Of a DNA stretch of 64,000 nucleotides, positions 18,426-28,226 are shown piece by piece (the first letter of the stretch is position 1; every line of letters begins with the position of its first letter). The position numbers and the translations under genes were made by a program. The stretch spans positions 69,061-133,060 of the forward strand of contig CBFHKY010000010.1 in assembly GCA_965656525.1 (NCBI GenBank), given 5' to 3'. The DNA comes from Pseudomaricurvus sp965656525. Its GTDB lineage: Bacteria > Pseudomonadota > Gammaproteobacteria > Pseudomonadales > Cellvibrionaceae. The notes beneath the pieces were generated by a model. The model searched no databases, had not been told where the DNA came from, and saw only the letters and a program-made list of their open reading frames with translations.

Positions 18426-19031
18426 TTAGCGAGTTTTCAGTACTTGTCGCTGCCCCTGAAACAACAAAATCACCTGCGATGGCTCAAATACAACTAACTC
18501 GTGACCGGATGGCAAGCGGCTTTGCAAGCGATATGCAATGCCATCTATAAATAACTTACTGCGCTCTGGTTGGCCTTCGAAATAGATATAGCCAGTGACT
18601 CGATCAGGTGAAAACCATTCCTTTTCGGGTGCGATAGTTTTAGCGCCGTTAACGTATGTATTTATTTTACGAGTTTCCGTGTCAGATAGTTTCATTTGAG
18701 GGGCAGCCGATTTTTGTTCTACCTTTCGGATTTGTTTTTCAGCGGGGTGTTGATCAACAACGGAAGGTTGCAATATCGACTCAGATAGCGACGTTTGAGG
18801 CTCAATAGTTACTGGAATGATGGCCTGATGATCAAAAGGCCAAATAACATACCTTGCAAGCAACAAGGCCAGCACACTAAGAACACCACCGTAGAGAAAA
18901 GCACGCCAGCGCCGACTATGGCCACAAGGGCGATCTGTATTCAAGTTTTGAAAAACCGGATGTGTCACTGGAGCCAAAGAAGCTTGTCGATCATGTTCTG
19001 CTTTACGCAAAGCACCTAGAATGTAAGACAT
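18426..19031 (-). CDS. gspB: General secretion pathway protein GspB
   Basis: The 201-residue protein begins MSYILGALRKAEHDRQ, typical of GspB/ExeB. One membrane helix lies at about 43-66, followed by a periplasmic linker and a C-terminal GspB domain (VTGYIYFEGQPERSKLFIDG...RLPSGHELVVFEPSQVILLFQGQ). GspB works with the ATPase GspA to insert the secretin through peptidoglycan. Its ATG overlaps the gspA stop by 1 nt (TAATG). It is the last gene of the operon; no terminator is obvious after it. Confidence 0.92.
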   Translation of the reverse strand: MSYILGALRKAEHDRQASLAPVTHPVFQNLNTDRPCGHSRRWRAFLYGGVLSVLALLLARYVIWPFDHQAIIPVTIEPQTSLSESILQPSVVDQHPAEKQIRKVEQKSAAPQMKLSDTETRKINTYVNGAKTIAPEKEWFSPDRVTGYIYFEGQPERSKLFIDGIAYRLQSRLPSGHELVVFEPSQVILLFQGQRQVLKTR

Positions 19032-20602
19032 TATAACTCCACATCGTGCATAAGCGTTGGTTCGCCTTGAGAGCCTTCTAACAGCTTTAATAAAGTTTGA
19101 TCGCCAACCACACCATCCACAAGTAAACCGTTAGCGGCCTGAAACTGACGTACAGCGGTAACCATCAGTGCGTTATAAACTCCACCAGTAAGTAAATGAT
19201 CAGGCAGTAGATGTTTGTCCTGCAATAGATCAATCAGTGCGCTGACCAGCTCTGGCTTTTTTGTCCCTTCGACGATGGGTTTACGATACCCTGTCAGCGG
19301 CCGCCATAGATAAGTCATTGATTTCGGTAAAGCCATACCAAACTCAGTCATGGTCAATTGCCGTTCACCATGACGGTTTCGAATACGTAATATCTCGTCA
19401 CTGATTGCCTCCAATAAAAAATATTGCCATTCACCGTGACTGAGGCTTAACTCAATAACCATCGGTCGATTCAGAATCAAAATATCGTCTAACGACTCTA
19501 CATCTTGAGTCACACAACGCAGTTTCTGACTTTCTGCAATCTGGCAAAGCTCACGGCGTGAAGCAGCTTTACTTGACACCCCCCAAAGAGAAAGCAGTTC
19601 GGTAAAGACATTTTCAGAAGGGTATGCCATAGGATGCTCAATCGTCACAACATCCAGAGCAGGCGACGGCTCGCTTACTACGGGCAACCCTTGACCAAAT
19701 AGAAAGCCGGCAGCACCCGCAGCCGTTACTATCACACACAAAAACACAACAACCACAGACCACCTTGTTGAACTCGCGCTCTTAAATGATCTGCGACGTG
19801 GCAATTGAGTTTCTTTGACCGCACGACGAGCGATAGCACTACAGACTTGTGATTGATTAGCGGCATAAGCGCCCAGCAAACAGTGCTCGGCCAAAAGATT
19901 TACCAACCGAGGAATACCTTTCGTGTGAGCATAAATCACATTCAAAGCGCCCCTACTGAACAATGGACGAGAGGTACCAGCACAACTCAAACGTCGCAAG
20001 AAATACGGGGCCAGTTCGTCCCTCGACAAAGCCTCTAAATGACTGCGAGCGACAATACGTTGGTTCAACTGACGCAGTTCTGGCAAGTACAAAGTCTCTA
20101 GCAGTTCAGGCTGCCCTACCAACAAGATATGCAACAATTTAGTGGTTGCCGTTTCCAAATTGGTCAGTAAACGCAGTGTTTCTAAGACTTCCGGAGTTAA
20201 ATTCTGTGCCTCTTCAATGATTACCAACGTCTGTTGCTGATTGCCATAGGCCACTAAAAGATTGGCGTATATTTTATCAACCAGGCGACGGGTATCTTCT
20301 TTGCCCTCAAGATCAACGCCTAACTCGTGACAGATTCCTGCGAGCACACCATTGGTATCTAAACGTGTATTGAGTATATACGCCAACCGAAAAGGTGAAG
20401 GAAGGTTATCAATAAGATGACGACACAGAGTGGTTTTTCCTGTGCCTACCTCACCCGTAAGCAGTAAAAAACCGCCTTCGCGCTGCAAGCCATATTGTAA
20501 ATGTGCAAGAGCTTGTTGATGACCATCACTGGGATAGAGGAACGCTGGATCAGGGGTAATTAAAAACGGCTTCTGTTTAAACCCAAAATAATCCAAATAC
20601 AC
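19031..20602 (-). CDS. gspA: ExeA-like ATPase GspA with peptidoglycan-binding domain
   Basis: The 523-residue protein begins YLDYFGFKQKPFLITPDP, with an AAA ATPase at about 1-270: Walker A GEVGTGKTT at 50-58 and Walker B LVIIEEAQNL near 125. A membrane helix at about 278-300 is followed by a periplasmic region resembling a C39-like domain and a C-terminal peptidoglycan-binding domain (AVRQFQAANGLLVDGVVGDQTL). With GspB it opens the cell wall for secretin assembly. The start is GTG 20602. It lies 10 nt downstream of gspD, so secretin and its assembly factors are in one unit. Confidence 0.93.
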   Translation of the reverse strand: MYLDYFGFKQKPFLITPDPAFLYPSDGHQQALAHLQYGLQREGGFLLLTGEVGTGKTTLCRHLIDNLPSPFRLAYILNTRLDTNGVLAGICHELGVDLEGKEDTRRLVDKIYANLLVAYGNQQQTLVIIEEAQNLTPEVLETLRLLTNLETATTKLLHILLVGQPELLETLYLPELRQLNQRIVARSHLEALSRDELAPYFLRRLSCAGTSRPLFSRGALNVIYAHTKGIPRLVNLLAEHCLLGAYAANQSQVCSAIARRAVKETQLPRRRSFKSASSTRWSVVVVFLCVIVTAAGAAGFLFGQGLPVVSEPSPALDVVTIEHPMAYPSENVFTELLSLWGVSSKAASRRELCQIAESQKLRCVTQDVESLDDILILNRPMVIELSLSHGEWQYFLLEAISDEILRIRNRHGERQLTMTEFGMALPKSMTYLWRPLTGYRKPIVEGTKKPELVSALIDLLQDKHLLPDHLLTGGVYNALMVTAVRQFQAANGLLVDGVVGDQTLLKLLEGSQGEPTLMHDVEL

Positions 20603-20612
20603 AATTTTGATC

Positions 20613-22616
20613 TCAAGGTTGCTTCAAGCTTTTGGGGGCGTTGAAGGAAGGTGAAGGTTCCTCGCTCAACTTTATATTTTCGCTGCTATTTTGCTGCAGG
20701 CCATCGATAGATTCAGGCAGAGGCTTTAAACCTTCACCATTCATATTTTCACTAAAACGCAACTGACGATCGCGCAATAAACGATAGCGTTGCTCAGTGG
20801 CACCACGGCGATCCGTTAAGGAATCCATAATGGTTGGCCGAATAAACACCATCAATACTGACTGATTATTATCTTTAGAACTGGAACGAAACAGATGCCC
20901 TAAGATAGGGATGTCTCCCAGTAACGGGACCTTTGATTCTGAGCTGCTAAAGGAATCGTCAATCAAACCACCGAGCACTAGAAATTCACCATTACCTACC
21001 ATTACATTAGTGGAAATCAAACGTTTAGCCGTAATTACATCCGCTGTGCCTGCCAAGGCCGCACTAGACAATAAGTTAGAGGTCTCTTGCTCGATGGATA
21101 AGCGCACCAAATCATCATCATTGATTTGCGGCTTAACCGTTAGCTTGATGCCAATCTCTTCTCTCTCAATTGTCTGAAAAGGATTACTTACCGAATTGTT
21201 CGACGACACATAACTGCCGGTAATAAATGGCACTTCTTGCCCCACTGAAATAGTCGCTTCTTGATTATTCAGAGTCACGATAGAGGGTGTTGATAAAATA
21301 TTGGTATTAGCATCATTTTTTAACGCTTCAATCAATAATCCCACACCGCGCTTGGAATCATCATCCCAACTGGCACCGCCGGCCAAAATCCCGCGATTCA
21401 AGGGCAGTGACGATAACGTATCTGGCTCCACTGTATCACTCACAGCAATACCAGCCAGCGCAGGCAGCAGATCATTAAAATTAATAATCGCCCCACCTTC
21501 ACGTCCCGCAAGTGCCAATTGCGTGGTTAGATTTTTCGCTTGCTCTTCGGATATTTCTGCCACAATGGCTTCTATCAAGACTTGGCGACGAGGTGCATCT
21601 AACTTTCGCACCACTTGCTTGATTTCAGCGATAACATCACGCGATGCGGAAACCACCAATGCGTTGTTATCTAAATCAGCCTCGATTCGATAAGTGACTT
21701 GATCTTCACCTTCTTTGCTAATTTTTTGCGACAGTGTGGGTGACGAGAGCATACTTTCTAGCATTACTTTAAGACTTTCTGCCTGCAAGTAATTCAAGCG
21801 AATGACTTCTACATTTCCGCCTTTATTGCTAACAGGTACATCTAGAATGGCAATCATTTGTCGAAGATCTCGGCGAGCATTGTTATCGCCGCTGACGACG
21901 AGACGATTATTAAAAGCATCTTCTAATACACTGAGGTTCTGCTCTTTAAACAGGTTAAGTTGTGTGGTGATACTTAACACTTCACTGGCCGAAACGTACT
22001 GTAAATCAATGATTTCGACTTTGGCTTGATTAGGTGAATCAAGCTCTTCCACTAGCTTACGAATACGCTCTACTTGTGACCGCGTGTCGGTGACGATTAA
22101 AGAATTATTACTGGCATGAGCTTGCAACAATGCGCCTTTATTAATCATCGGTTTAATCGTAGGCACCAACTCAACAGCTTTGATATAGTGTGTTTTTAAA
22201 ATAGCCGTAGTGATGGTATTGCCCGCACTGCCACCCGCCAACTGAAACGATTGAGTAAACGGTACAACACGAGTAACAGGCCCATCTTCTACAGCTTGAA
22301 AACCGTGCACTTGCAAAGCACTCAGAATCACCTCAAATAACATATCCGCATCTAAAGCTTCGGGAGAAATTATTGTGACCTTACCTTGAACTCGAGGATC
22401 TAAAATAAAAGAACGACCTGTAATTTCTGCCACATTTTCAATAACCGCACGAATATCAGCATCACGGAAATTGACTGTGACTTTGCCACCTATGCCATTA
22501 TTATCGACATTTGATCCAGCAGAAAAGCTCGCCATAGGAAAAAGCCAACACACCGAAAAAATAACGGCCATATAAAAAATTTTCGACCATCCATTCAATA
22601 TCATTACTCTATTCAC
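20613..22616 (-). CDS. gspD: Type II secretion outer-membrane secretin GspD
   Basis: The 667-residue protein has a signal peptide, the N0 domain (KVTVNFRDADIRAVIENVAEITGRSFILDPRVQGKVTI), N1-N3 repeats (TAILKTHYIKAVELVPTIKP; VIDLQYVSASEVLSI; VIRLNYLQAESLKVML), and the C-terminal secretin domain with VPLLGDIPILGHLFRS. It forms the outer-membrane exit channel. The last 60 residues are Ser/Pro-rich and may form the pilotin-binding S-domain. GTG 22616 is taken as start; ATG 22604 is possible. It sits between gspC and gspA. Confidence 0.96.
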   Translation of the reverse strand: MNRVMILNGWSKIFYMAVIFSVCWLFPMASFSAGSNVDNNGIGGKVTVNFRDADIRAVIENVAEITGRSFILDPRVQGKVTIISPEALDADMLFEVILSALQVHGFQAVEDGPVTRVVPFTQSFQLAGGSAGNTITTAILKTHYIKAVELVPTIKPMINKGALLQAHASNNSLIVTDTRSQVERIRKLVEELDSPNQAKVEIIDLQYVSASEVLSITTQLNLFKEQNLSVLEDAFNNRLVVSGDNNARRDLRQMIAILDVPVSNKGGNVEVIRLNYLQAESLKVMLESMLSSPTLSQKISKEGEDQVTYRIEADLDNNALVVSASRDVIAEIKQVVRKLDAPRRQVLIEAIVAEISEEQAKNLTTQLALAGREGGAIINFNDLLPALAGIAVSDTVEPDTLSSLPLNRGILAGGASWDDDSKRGVGLLIEALKNDANTNILSTPSIVTLNNQEATISVGQEVPFITGSYVSSNNSVSNPFQTIEREEIGIKLTVKPQINDDDLVRLSIEQETSNLLSSAALAGTADVITAKRLISTNVMVGNGEFLVLGGLIDDSFSSSESKVPLLGDIPILGHLFRSSSKDNNQSVLMVFIRPTIMDSLTDRRGATEQRYRLLRDRQLRFSENMNGEGLKPLPESIDGLQQNSSENIKLSEEPSPSFNAPKSLKQP

Positions 22617-22625
22617 CGTTTCTCA

Positions 22626-23465
22626 TTAATGGCCAAAAAAGTTGATCCGCTCAGTCAACTCTTTTGCATTGACAGGCAGGGTTATTTCTTTCCCAGCTCG
22701 GAGTATTGTTAGATTTATTTCATCATTTACCGACACTTCTTTTAGTGAAACTTCAGCGTTCATGAAATCCTGTATAGGGGTTTCGCTTAAAGCCAATACA
22801 ATATCGTCTCTCTGAAACCCCATCGAATCCGTTAACGATGCATCTACCGTTTCTATCTTCAAACCTTGTATACCTGACGCATCAACCATGAGTTTTGTTT
22901 GAAAATACGGTTTCGATTCGGACGATATTAAGTTTAATGCCTTAGCATCTGACTCTAGAAAATCAGGAGTACCGACGAGCAACTGAATGGATGATCTATC
23001 ACTGGCTGACAACGGAGAAAACAAGCCTATCTTTCTAGCTACGCCATGCTCTCGCACCACAACTTGCATTTGTTCAATACGCTGTATTACCACATCAGAA
23101 GCCAGTTCATCGCCGACCTGATATACCTTTTCTCTTTCACCACCAACCGAAATGTTTACAGAAGCACGTTCTGATAAGTAAACAACACCATGAACAACCG
23201 CTTTAAGCTCAGCGTCCTTAAGATCATTAGATGTGTGACTGGTCAATGAGTATTTATCGTGCGGGTATACGTCGTAAATCGAACGCGATGTACTGATACC
23301 CCCGTTTATTACATCAACTTTTGGTAGTTGTTGATCGTATTGAAACAGCGCCCAACAACGCCCCACGGCGAAAACACAAAAACAGGCAAGAACACCGCTA
23401 ATCCACCACCAGTGGCGGTTTGATAAATTGACACTGAAAATAGAAGCTTTATTCAAAAACCGCAT
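22626..23465 (-). CDS. gspC: Type II secretion inner-membrane protein GspC
   Basis: The 279-residue protein has one membrane helix at about 18-38, a periplasmic homology region (about 85-165, LKAVVHGVVYLSERASVNISVGG) that contacts GspD, and a C-terminal PDZ domain (GLKIETVDASLTDSMGFQRDDIVLALS...) thought to help choose substrates. ATG 23465 overlaps the end of gspN by 13 nt. It links the inner-membrane platform to the secretin encoded 9 nt downstream. Confidence 0.93.
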   Translation of the reverse strand: MRFLNKASIFSVNLSNRHWWWISGVLACFCVFAVGRCWALFQYDQQLPKVDVINGGISTSRSIYDVYPHDKYSLTSHTSNDLKDAELKAVVHGVVYLSERASVNISVGGEREKVYQVGDELASDVVIQRIEQMQVVVREHGVARKIGLFSPLSASDRSSIQLLVGTPDFLESDAKALNLISSESKPYFQTKLMVDASGIQGLKIETVDASLTDSMGFQRDDIVLALSETPIQDFMNAEVSLKEVSVNDEINLTILRAGKEITLPVNAKELTERINFFGH

Positions 23466-24181
23466 GGTAAGCGAAACTCCATATCGGCACTGGACAACCG
23501 CAACGTTACATTGACAGCGGTTTCCGAAAAAATAAAACTACCCGCATCACTCATACCATTGCTTGCTTGATTTTTTTCAGTTAAGAGCATCGGTAACGAA
23601 TTTGAATCATCCAGCTTCTGGAAAACCTGCAAACGACCTTCAGGTCTACCAGCAATCAGAAAATCTAATGATCCTTGATCAGTTTCAATTTGATCGATGT
23701 CATCAATACCTTCAACATTCAACCAACCAGACACCTTTTCAGAGTTCTGCAACAGGCATGATTTTTTAACGGGCCATCGCCATTGCAGATTTAACAGTTC
23801 ACCATTAGCACGAATATGGGTAGCGAACGATGATGAAAAGAAAGGTGCCATAGAAAATCGAGACAATGACAGTCGCTGAACAGTAAATCCTAATAAATGC
23901 ATTCGCATTTCGCCACGGGCGTAACCCGCTGCGCCACGACTCTCTATACACCAAACGAATGGGCCGTTTTTGGGGCACCAGTACCAAGAAGTTAACTGAG
24001 TTTTTCCCTTCCAGCTAAAAATGCTATCGCCTTTTAAAACCGACGACCCGGCGATAGGATAAAAGCCTTTATCCTGTTCTAATGAATGCAGAATCAACAC
24101 AGGAAAATGACTGATAAAAATCACCAAGAAAACGGTAACCAACAGAATGGTAACGCCCATGTGTTTAGCAAAAGATCGCAC
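23453..24181 (-). CDS. gspN: Type II secretion protein GspN
   Basis: The 242-residue protein has a single N-terminal membrane helix (about 10-32) and a beta-rich periplasmic domain of the T2SSN family (QLTSWYWCPKN, GEMRMHLLGFTVQRLSLS, GELLNLQWRW). GspN is an accessory subunit missing from many systems. The start is GTG 24181, with ATG 24160 as alternative. Its place between gspM and gspC supports the assignment. Confidence 0.85.
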   Translation of the reverse strand: MRSFAKHMGVTILLVTVFLVIFISHFPVLILHSLEQDKGFYPIAGSSVLKGDSIFSWKGKTQLTSWYWCPKNGPFVWCIESRGAAGYARGEMRMHLLGFTVQRLSLSRFSMAPFFSSSFATHIRANGELLNLQWRWPVKKSCLLQNSEKVSGWLNVEGIDDIDQIETDQGSLDFLIAGRPEGRLQVFQKLDDSNSLPMLLTEKNQASNGMSDAGSFIFSETAVNVTLRLSSADMEFRLPCGF

Positions 24182-24229
24182 AATATTTTCATAAACCTAA
24201 TGAATGAAGCGTTGCAGTATCACAAGGAT

Positions 24230-24727
24230 TTATGACGACTGGATGAACGGAAGAGTCAATTCCAGCTGTGCAGAAACCTGACCAGAACTTTTGTCCAAGG
24301 GACTATTTTCCTGTTCAATTATTAATGTGTTGAGTTCTGCATGATCTACGATGACACCCTTACAGAAAAGTTGGTCTATTAACTCTAAGACTTGATTGCC
24401 ATTACCGGCAGAAATAACCACCTTGACTCGGTCTCTGTCTCCGCTTCGCGTAAGGTTTTCCTCGAAGCCTGCATTCATTAAAATATGGTCAAGGGCCGCC
24501 ATATCATCTATTGGTGTTTTGCAACCCTGATCTAAGGCACTTAATGGTCCACCCTGTTGCTGAAACCAAACGACATCTTCCAGCAAACGGTTTATTTCTA
24601 AGGGTTCATGAGCAATCACAGGCTCTTCACCCCGAAAAATCAACAAAATAACGAGAACACCAATTAAAGGCGCTGCCACCATTAACACTCGGCGATCTTT
24701 TTTGCTCAGCGCTTTCACCCCTTTCAC
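24230..24727 (-). CDS. gspM: Type II secretion protein GspM
   Basis: The 165-residue protein has a short cytoplasmic N-terminus, one membrane helix at about 16-32 (VLMVAAPLIGVLVILLIF) and a periplasmic ferredoxin-like domain (ALDHILMNAGFEENLTRSGDRDRVKVVISAGNGNQVLELIDQL). GspM pairs with GspL in the platform. Sequence similarity is weak, as usual for this subunit; position decides. GTG 24727 overlaps the gspL stop (GTGA). Confidence 0.85.
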   Translation of the reverse strand: MKGVKALSKKDRRVLMVAAPLIGVLVILLIFRGEEPVIAHEPLEINRLLEDVVWFQQQGGPLSALDQGCKTPIDDMAALDHILMNAGFEENLTRSGDRDRVKVVISAGNGNQVLELIDQLFCKGVIVDHAELNTLIIEQENSPLDKSSGQVSAQLELTLPFIQSS

Positions 24728-25998
24728 CCCTTAGTTCCATATTCATTTTTAGCCACGCTTTCTACTCCTCCTGAAAATATGGAAATTTTCCATTGGTCAC
24801 CTAATTGCTCTAATGACATATCAGGCTGAGAATCCACCCACGACATCAACGATTGGCCTGCGCTGGAAGACGACACCACAACCGTTGTTTTAGCATTTGA
24901 ATAGTTGATATTTTCTACTTGGCAGTCGCCACAGACAGTTTTCAATGCAGCAATTTTCTGAATAGTTTTCCGATAGTAAACATACAAAAGGTTGCCTTCC
25001 GAAGATGATATACGACGAGACACCACGCTCTGAAAATCACGTATTGGATAGTCATAACGTTCACCAAAGACTTTCTCGTAATTGTGGCGCAAAGACTGTT
25101 CTATCTGCTTGCTTTGCGAAACTTTTAACGATGTTTCTTTTAAATTCCCACCAAGCCACACTAAAAAAAGAACACTTAGCAACCCTAAAGCCACTTTTTT
25201 AGAACGTGGCGACTTTGACTCCTTGAGCCTGCTGAATAACTGAGAAACAGTCCCTTCTCTTGTTAAGCTCAAAGCCTGCTTCACTGTACCGAAAACCGGT
25301 ATCCATTCATCCGTGGTTTGGTCAAAGAGATCTGGGCAATGAATAAAATTTGCTTGAGCCTTTAAATCATGATTTAAGGTAGGTATCTCTGCGCGGTAAA
25401 AAACATTCAGTATTAACGGCTTATCGTAGGTATTTTGGTAATCTAATAACCGCTTCGCCACTAGCGATTGAATCATATCCGGTGTGCCTGCACCGCCATG
25501 CCACTGTTGATCCCGCATGACACAGCGCTCACCTAAAAACACCAAAGAGAGGCTTTCTTCAGACCAAGGTAACGCAAAATAATCAGGCACCAACACCAGT
25601 TTTCTTGAAGACAGTTTCGTGTTATCGCTTGTGTGACCCTCATTACAGGCGTGTAGAACAGTGTTCACCCAAGCTTCTAGAACCGATGTTTCAACCGCTA
25701 ATACCGCCACACGATTATCACTTTGACGTTTACCAGTTTTGATCGTAAGCGATTCCACTGAACCCAACAGTTGATCTTCCAACAGCCACGGGATCATGTG
25801 CTGCCATTTTTTTCGACTGATAGGCGGCACGACAACCTCTGTCGTCGTAACGGATTCGCTGGGAACCCAAACAACGCACTGATCATAATTTTCATGCTTT
25901 TTAGAAAACGTGGATACCTGTTCTGTTTCAAACAATTCCACCTCCGATTGTGCGCCAAGCTCAGGAACGAAAGAATGATAATGAAGGTAGACAGGCAT
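24724..25998 (-). CDS. gspL: Type II secretion protein GspL
   Basis: The 424-residue protein has a cytoplasmic actin-like domain (about 1-235; CVVWVPSESVTTTEVVVPPISRKKWQHMIPWLLEDQL), one membrane helix (KKVALGLLSVLFLVWLGGNL, about 265-285) and a periplasmic ferredoxin-like domain. It anchors the ATPase GspE to the membrane. ATG 25998 was chosen because AAGGA lies 5 nt upstream and 8 nt separate it from the gspK stop; the upstream ATG at 26022 is within gspK. Confidence 0.92.
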   Translation of the reverse strand: MPVYLHYHSFVPELGAQSEVELFETEQVSTFSKKHENYDQCVVWVPSESVTTTEVVVPPISRKKWQHMIPWLLEDQLLGSVESLTIKTGKRQSDNRVAVLAVETSVLEAWVNTVLHACNEGHTSDNTKLSSRKLVLVPDYFALPWSEESLSLVFLGERCVMRDQQWHGGAGTPDMIQSLVAKRLLDYQNTYDKPLILNVFYRAEIPTLNHDLKAQANFIHCPDLFDQTTDEWIPVFGTVKQALSLTREGTVSQLFSRLKESKSPRSKKVALGLLSVLFLVWLGGNLKETSLKVSQSKQIEQSLRHNYEKVFGERYDYPIRDFQSVVSRRISSSEGNLLYVYYRKTIQKIAALKTVCGDCQVENINYSNAKTTVVVSSSSAGQSLMSWVDSQPDMSLEQLGDQWKISIFSGGVESVAKNEYGTKG

Positions 25999-26006
25999 AA
26001 TGTTCC

Positions 26007-27134
26007 TTAAGTTTGGTGGCATAAAGAGGAAAATCGATTGGTTGCACTATCATGATCGACTTGGTGACTATTAAGGTCTTCATCAGCCACCATACTGGCC
26101 CTTTTGGGAGCAGGTATGAGCGTTCGCTGTAACACTTGTGTCGGACCATTATCTTGACGACGTATCACGCTGTGGTATGTCATCTTGAGACCAGAAAAAT
26201 CAATGTCCGAGCGAAACATAAAATAATGACTACTTATACCGATAAACTCTGCGGCAATTTGCTTTTTCAACACCGTACGTGACTTACCCGTTAGTACTTC
26301 GAGCCTACGATAGAATTGATCGACGTCAGAAAAAGGCCTATCGGCCATTAAACGATCCGCAACGCCATCATCAATAAATGTTGAAAGCGCCGACAGCACT
26401 GATTGCGGAGCCGTATTAATATTAATCGATACGTCCTCTGGAATAACACTTACCCATGGCTCAAGCGCTACAACATCAGACACCGAAAACCCTTGCACTA
26501 GGGTTAATTCACTCAAATCGGTGAAGGTATGATTGGCAGAGCGGTATGGGGGGTCTTGCAATAAATATTCATTATCTTCTGCACTGTCAGCGGCTGTAAG
26601 CCAACTGTCTGCATCTAACCAATCTATCAAGAGAGCAACACGTTGGTCCGTTGCCTCCAATCCTTGATTTTTCAAAAGACGCAATAAAATATTACGACGT
26701 GTGGTTAGATTCTTTTGCAGTGCTTCGTTGTTCAGTTCAGAATCCCAGCTTTCATTGGTGTACCACGCTAAGCTGTTCAAATTAAAACGACCTTGCATAT
26801 CTATCAAACAGCCCTGTAATACACCACCATCTATTGGCATCGGCGGCATCACTTGTGCCCAGATTTCATCAAGGTGATCTGAATCATTTTTTAGAGCATC
26901 TGTTTGCAATACTTTTTTTGCCCAACCTTCTGCACTGAGTAACAATAAGAGAACTTGTTCTCGCATAAGGCTTTGAGTGGTTTTTTGAATATGAATCTGG
27001 TGGCGATAAAATAGGCCACTTAAAATCGTTAATATAAAAACCAACAATAAAAGAATAGAAACTAACGCAATACCACGCTGTTTCTGTGAAGGCCCATCAA
27101 AATCCAAAGAACTACAATCACGCTCAGGTGTCAT
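26007..27134 (-). CDS. gspK: Type II secretion minor pseudopilin GspK
   Basis: The 375-residue protein has a prepilin cleavage site KQRG/IALVSILLLLVFILTIL. The residue at mature position 5 is Ser, not Glu, as expected for GspK, which caps the pseudopilus tip. The large globular domain has the GspK signature (LVQGFSVSDVVALEPWVSVIPEDVSININTAP). ATG 27134 with AGGTGA upstream overlaps the end of gspJ by 11 nt; the in-frame ATG 27176 lies deeper in gspJ and is less likely. Confidence 0.93.
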   Translation of the reverse strand: MTPERDCSSLDFDGPSQKQRGIALVSILLLLVFILTILSGLFYRHQIHIQKTTQSLMREQVLLLLLSAEGWAKKVLQTDALKNDSDHLDEIWAQVMPPMPIDGGVLQGCLIDMQGRFNLNSLAWYTNESWDSELNNEALQKNLTTRRNILLRLLKNQGLEATDQRVALLIDWLDADSWLTAADSAEDNEYLLQDPPYRSANHTFTDLSELTLVQGFSVSDVVALEPWVSVIPEDVSININTAPQSVLSALSTFIDDGVADRLMADRPFSDVDQFYRRLEVLTGKSRTVLKKQIAAEFIGISSHYFMFRSDIDFSGLKMTYHSVIRRQDNGPTQVLQRTLIPAPKRASMVADEDLNSHQVDHDSATNRFSSLCHQT

Positions 27135-27831
27135 GGCGATCACCTGAGTTGCTGACATAGCGGCCCAAATAACCATCAGGGCCTGGAATCAACACCTTTT
27201 CCTCTTCGCCATTAATCCGTATTAGAGTCAGTCGAATTAAGCTAGGCAGTGCCTCTAATGCTAGGTTTTCATTCGCTGGTGGCCAGCTGGCTTCGAATTC
27301 GCCACGGTTATTAACTTGCTCAACTCTCAAGCTCTTTATACCAGAAGCCAAAACATGATCTATAGACTGCGAGTTTGGCGTGCGGTCTAGTACATCCCAC
27401 ACCGTTCGTATCAATGATCCGCCTTCAACACGGTACGCAACACGTTGTAAACCACCTCGCATAGTATCGAAGTCAGGCAAACCACCACGAGTAAACTGCA
27501 CTTGATAGCTTATCGATTTTTCACGACTCGCATCATACGCTAAGGCTTTATAAGCTGGCGTTACACCACCCCATTCATCGCGCACCGGTCTAGGCCTTAG
27601 ATGAAATAAGTCGTTTATCATGATCGATGATGCTAGGTTGCGACGATTTTCTTTCAGAAAATCTTCTTTACTGCGATTTTCCATCTGCAGAACACCGTCG
27701 AAGGCGCCGTAAGCCAATACCGAAATCACCGACATAATGACCAGTGCCATTAACATTTCAATTAATGTAAAACCACAGGATTTTGTAACGAAAGCTTGGT
27801 TTTTAGAATTTGGTTTCATACCGCGCATCAT
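27124..27831 (-). CDS. gspJ: Type II secretion minor pseudopilin GspJ
   Basis: The 235-residue pseudopilin has a processing site KSCG/FTLIEMLMALVIMSV with Glu at mature position 5. The C-terminal domain has GspJ features (NRSKEDFLKENRRNLASSIMINDLFHLRPRPVRDEWG; YRVEGGSLIRTVWDVLDRTP). ATG 27831 overlaps the gspI stop (TGATG). It belongs to the tip complex with GspI and GspK. Confidence 0.92.
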   Translation of the reverse strand: MMRGMKPNSKNQAFVTKSCGFTLIEMLMALVIMSVISVLAYGAFDGVLQMENRSKEDFLKENRRNLASSIMINDLFHLRPRPVRDEWGGVTPAYKALAYDASREKSISYQVQFTRGGLPDFDTMRGGLQRVAYRVEGGSLIRTVWDVLDRTPNSQSIDHVLASGIKSLRVEQVNNRGEFEASWPPANENLALEALPSLIRLTLIRINGEEEKVLIPGPDGYLGRYVSNSGDRHDT

Positions 27832-28226
27832 CAATCTACGAAATAAGCTGACAAACTGGCCTGCACTGGGCTCGCCTTGAGGTTTTTATCAACCGATTGA
27901 CAGCCACTGTATACATTAGCTTGGTATCGTTTTAATCCATCACCATTGGCTTTTTTAATATCCATATCCCAGCGCCAACAACGCCCCAAATGATTTACGG
28001 TATCTTTTGTTTTTGATGAGTGAACACGACTGGGTTGATAACGCTGCTCAACCAGTTGATTCCACGCAATTCGATGCCCAGCATGCCGATCGATTAGCAG
28101 TAGACGCTGATCTGTAAAGCTGGATACGGCTGTACTCACACCGGTATAAGCTACTCCTATCACAAGCAACGCCACGAGCGACTCAATCAGTGTGAAACCA
28201 CGTGTACTGACCACAGCCGTATTCAT
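27831..28226 (-). CDS. gspI: Type II secretion minor pseudopilin GspI
   Basis: The 131-residue pseudopilin has a processing site STRG/FTLIESLVALLVIGV with Glu at mature position 5, and the short GspI C-terminal domain (AGHRIAWNQLVEQRYQ). ATG 28226 overlaps the gspH stop (ATGA), so translation is probably coupled. GspI nucleates the tip trimer. Confidence 0.92.
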   Translation of the reverse strand: MNTAVVSTRGFTLIESLVALLVIGVAYTGVSTAVSSFTDQRLLLIDRHAGHRIAWNQLVEQRYQPSRVHSSKTKDTVNHLGRCWRWDMDIKKANGDGLKRYQANVYSGCQSVDKNLKASPVQASLSAYFVD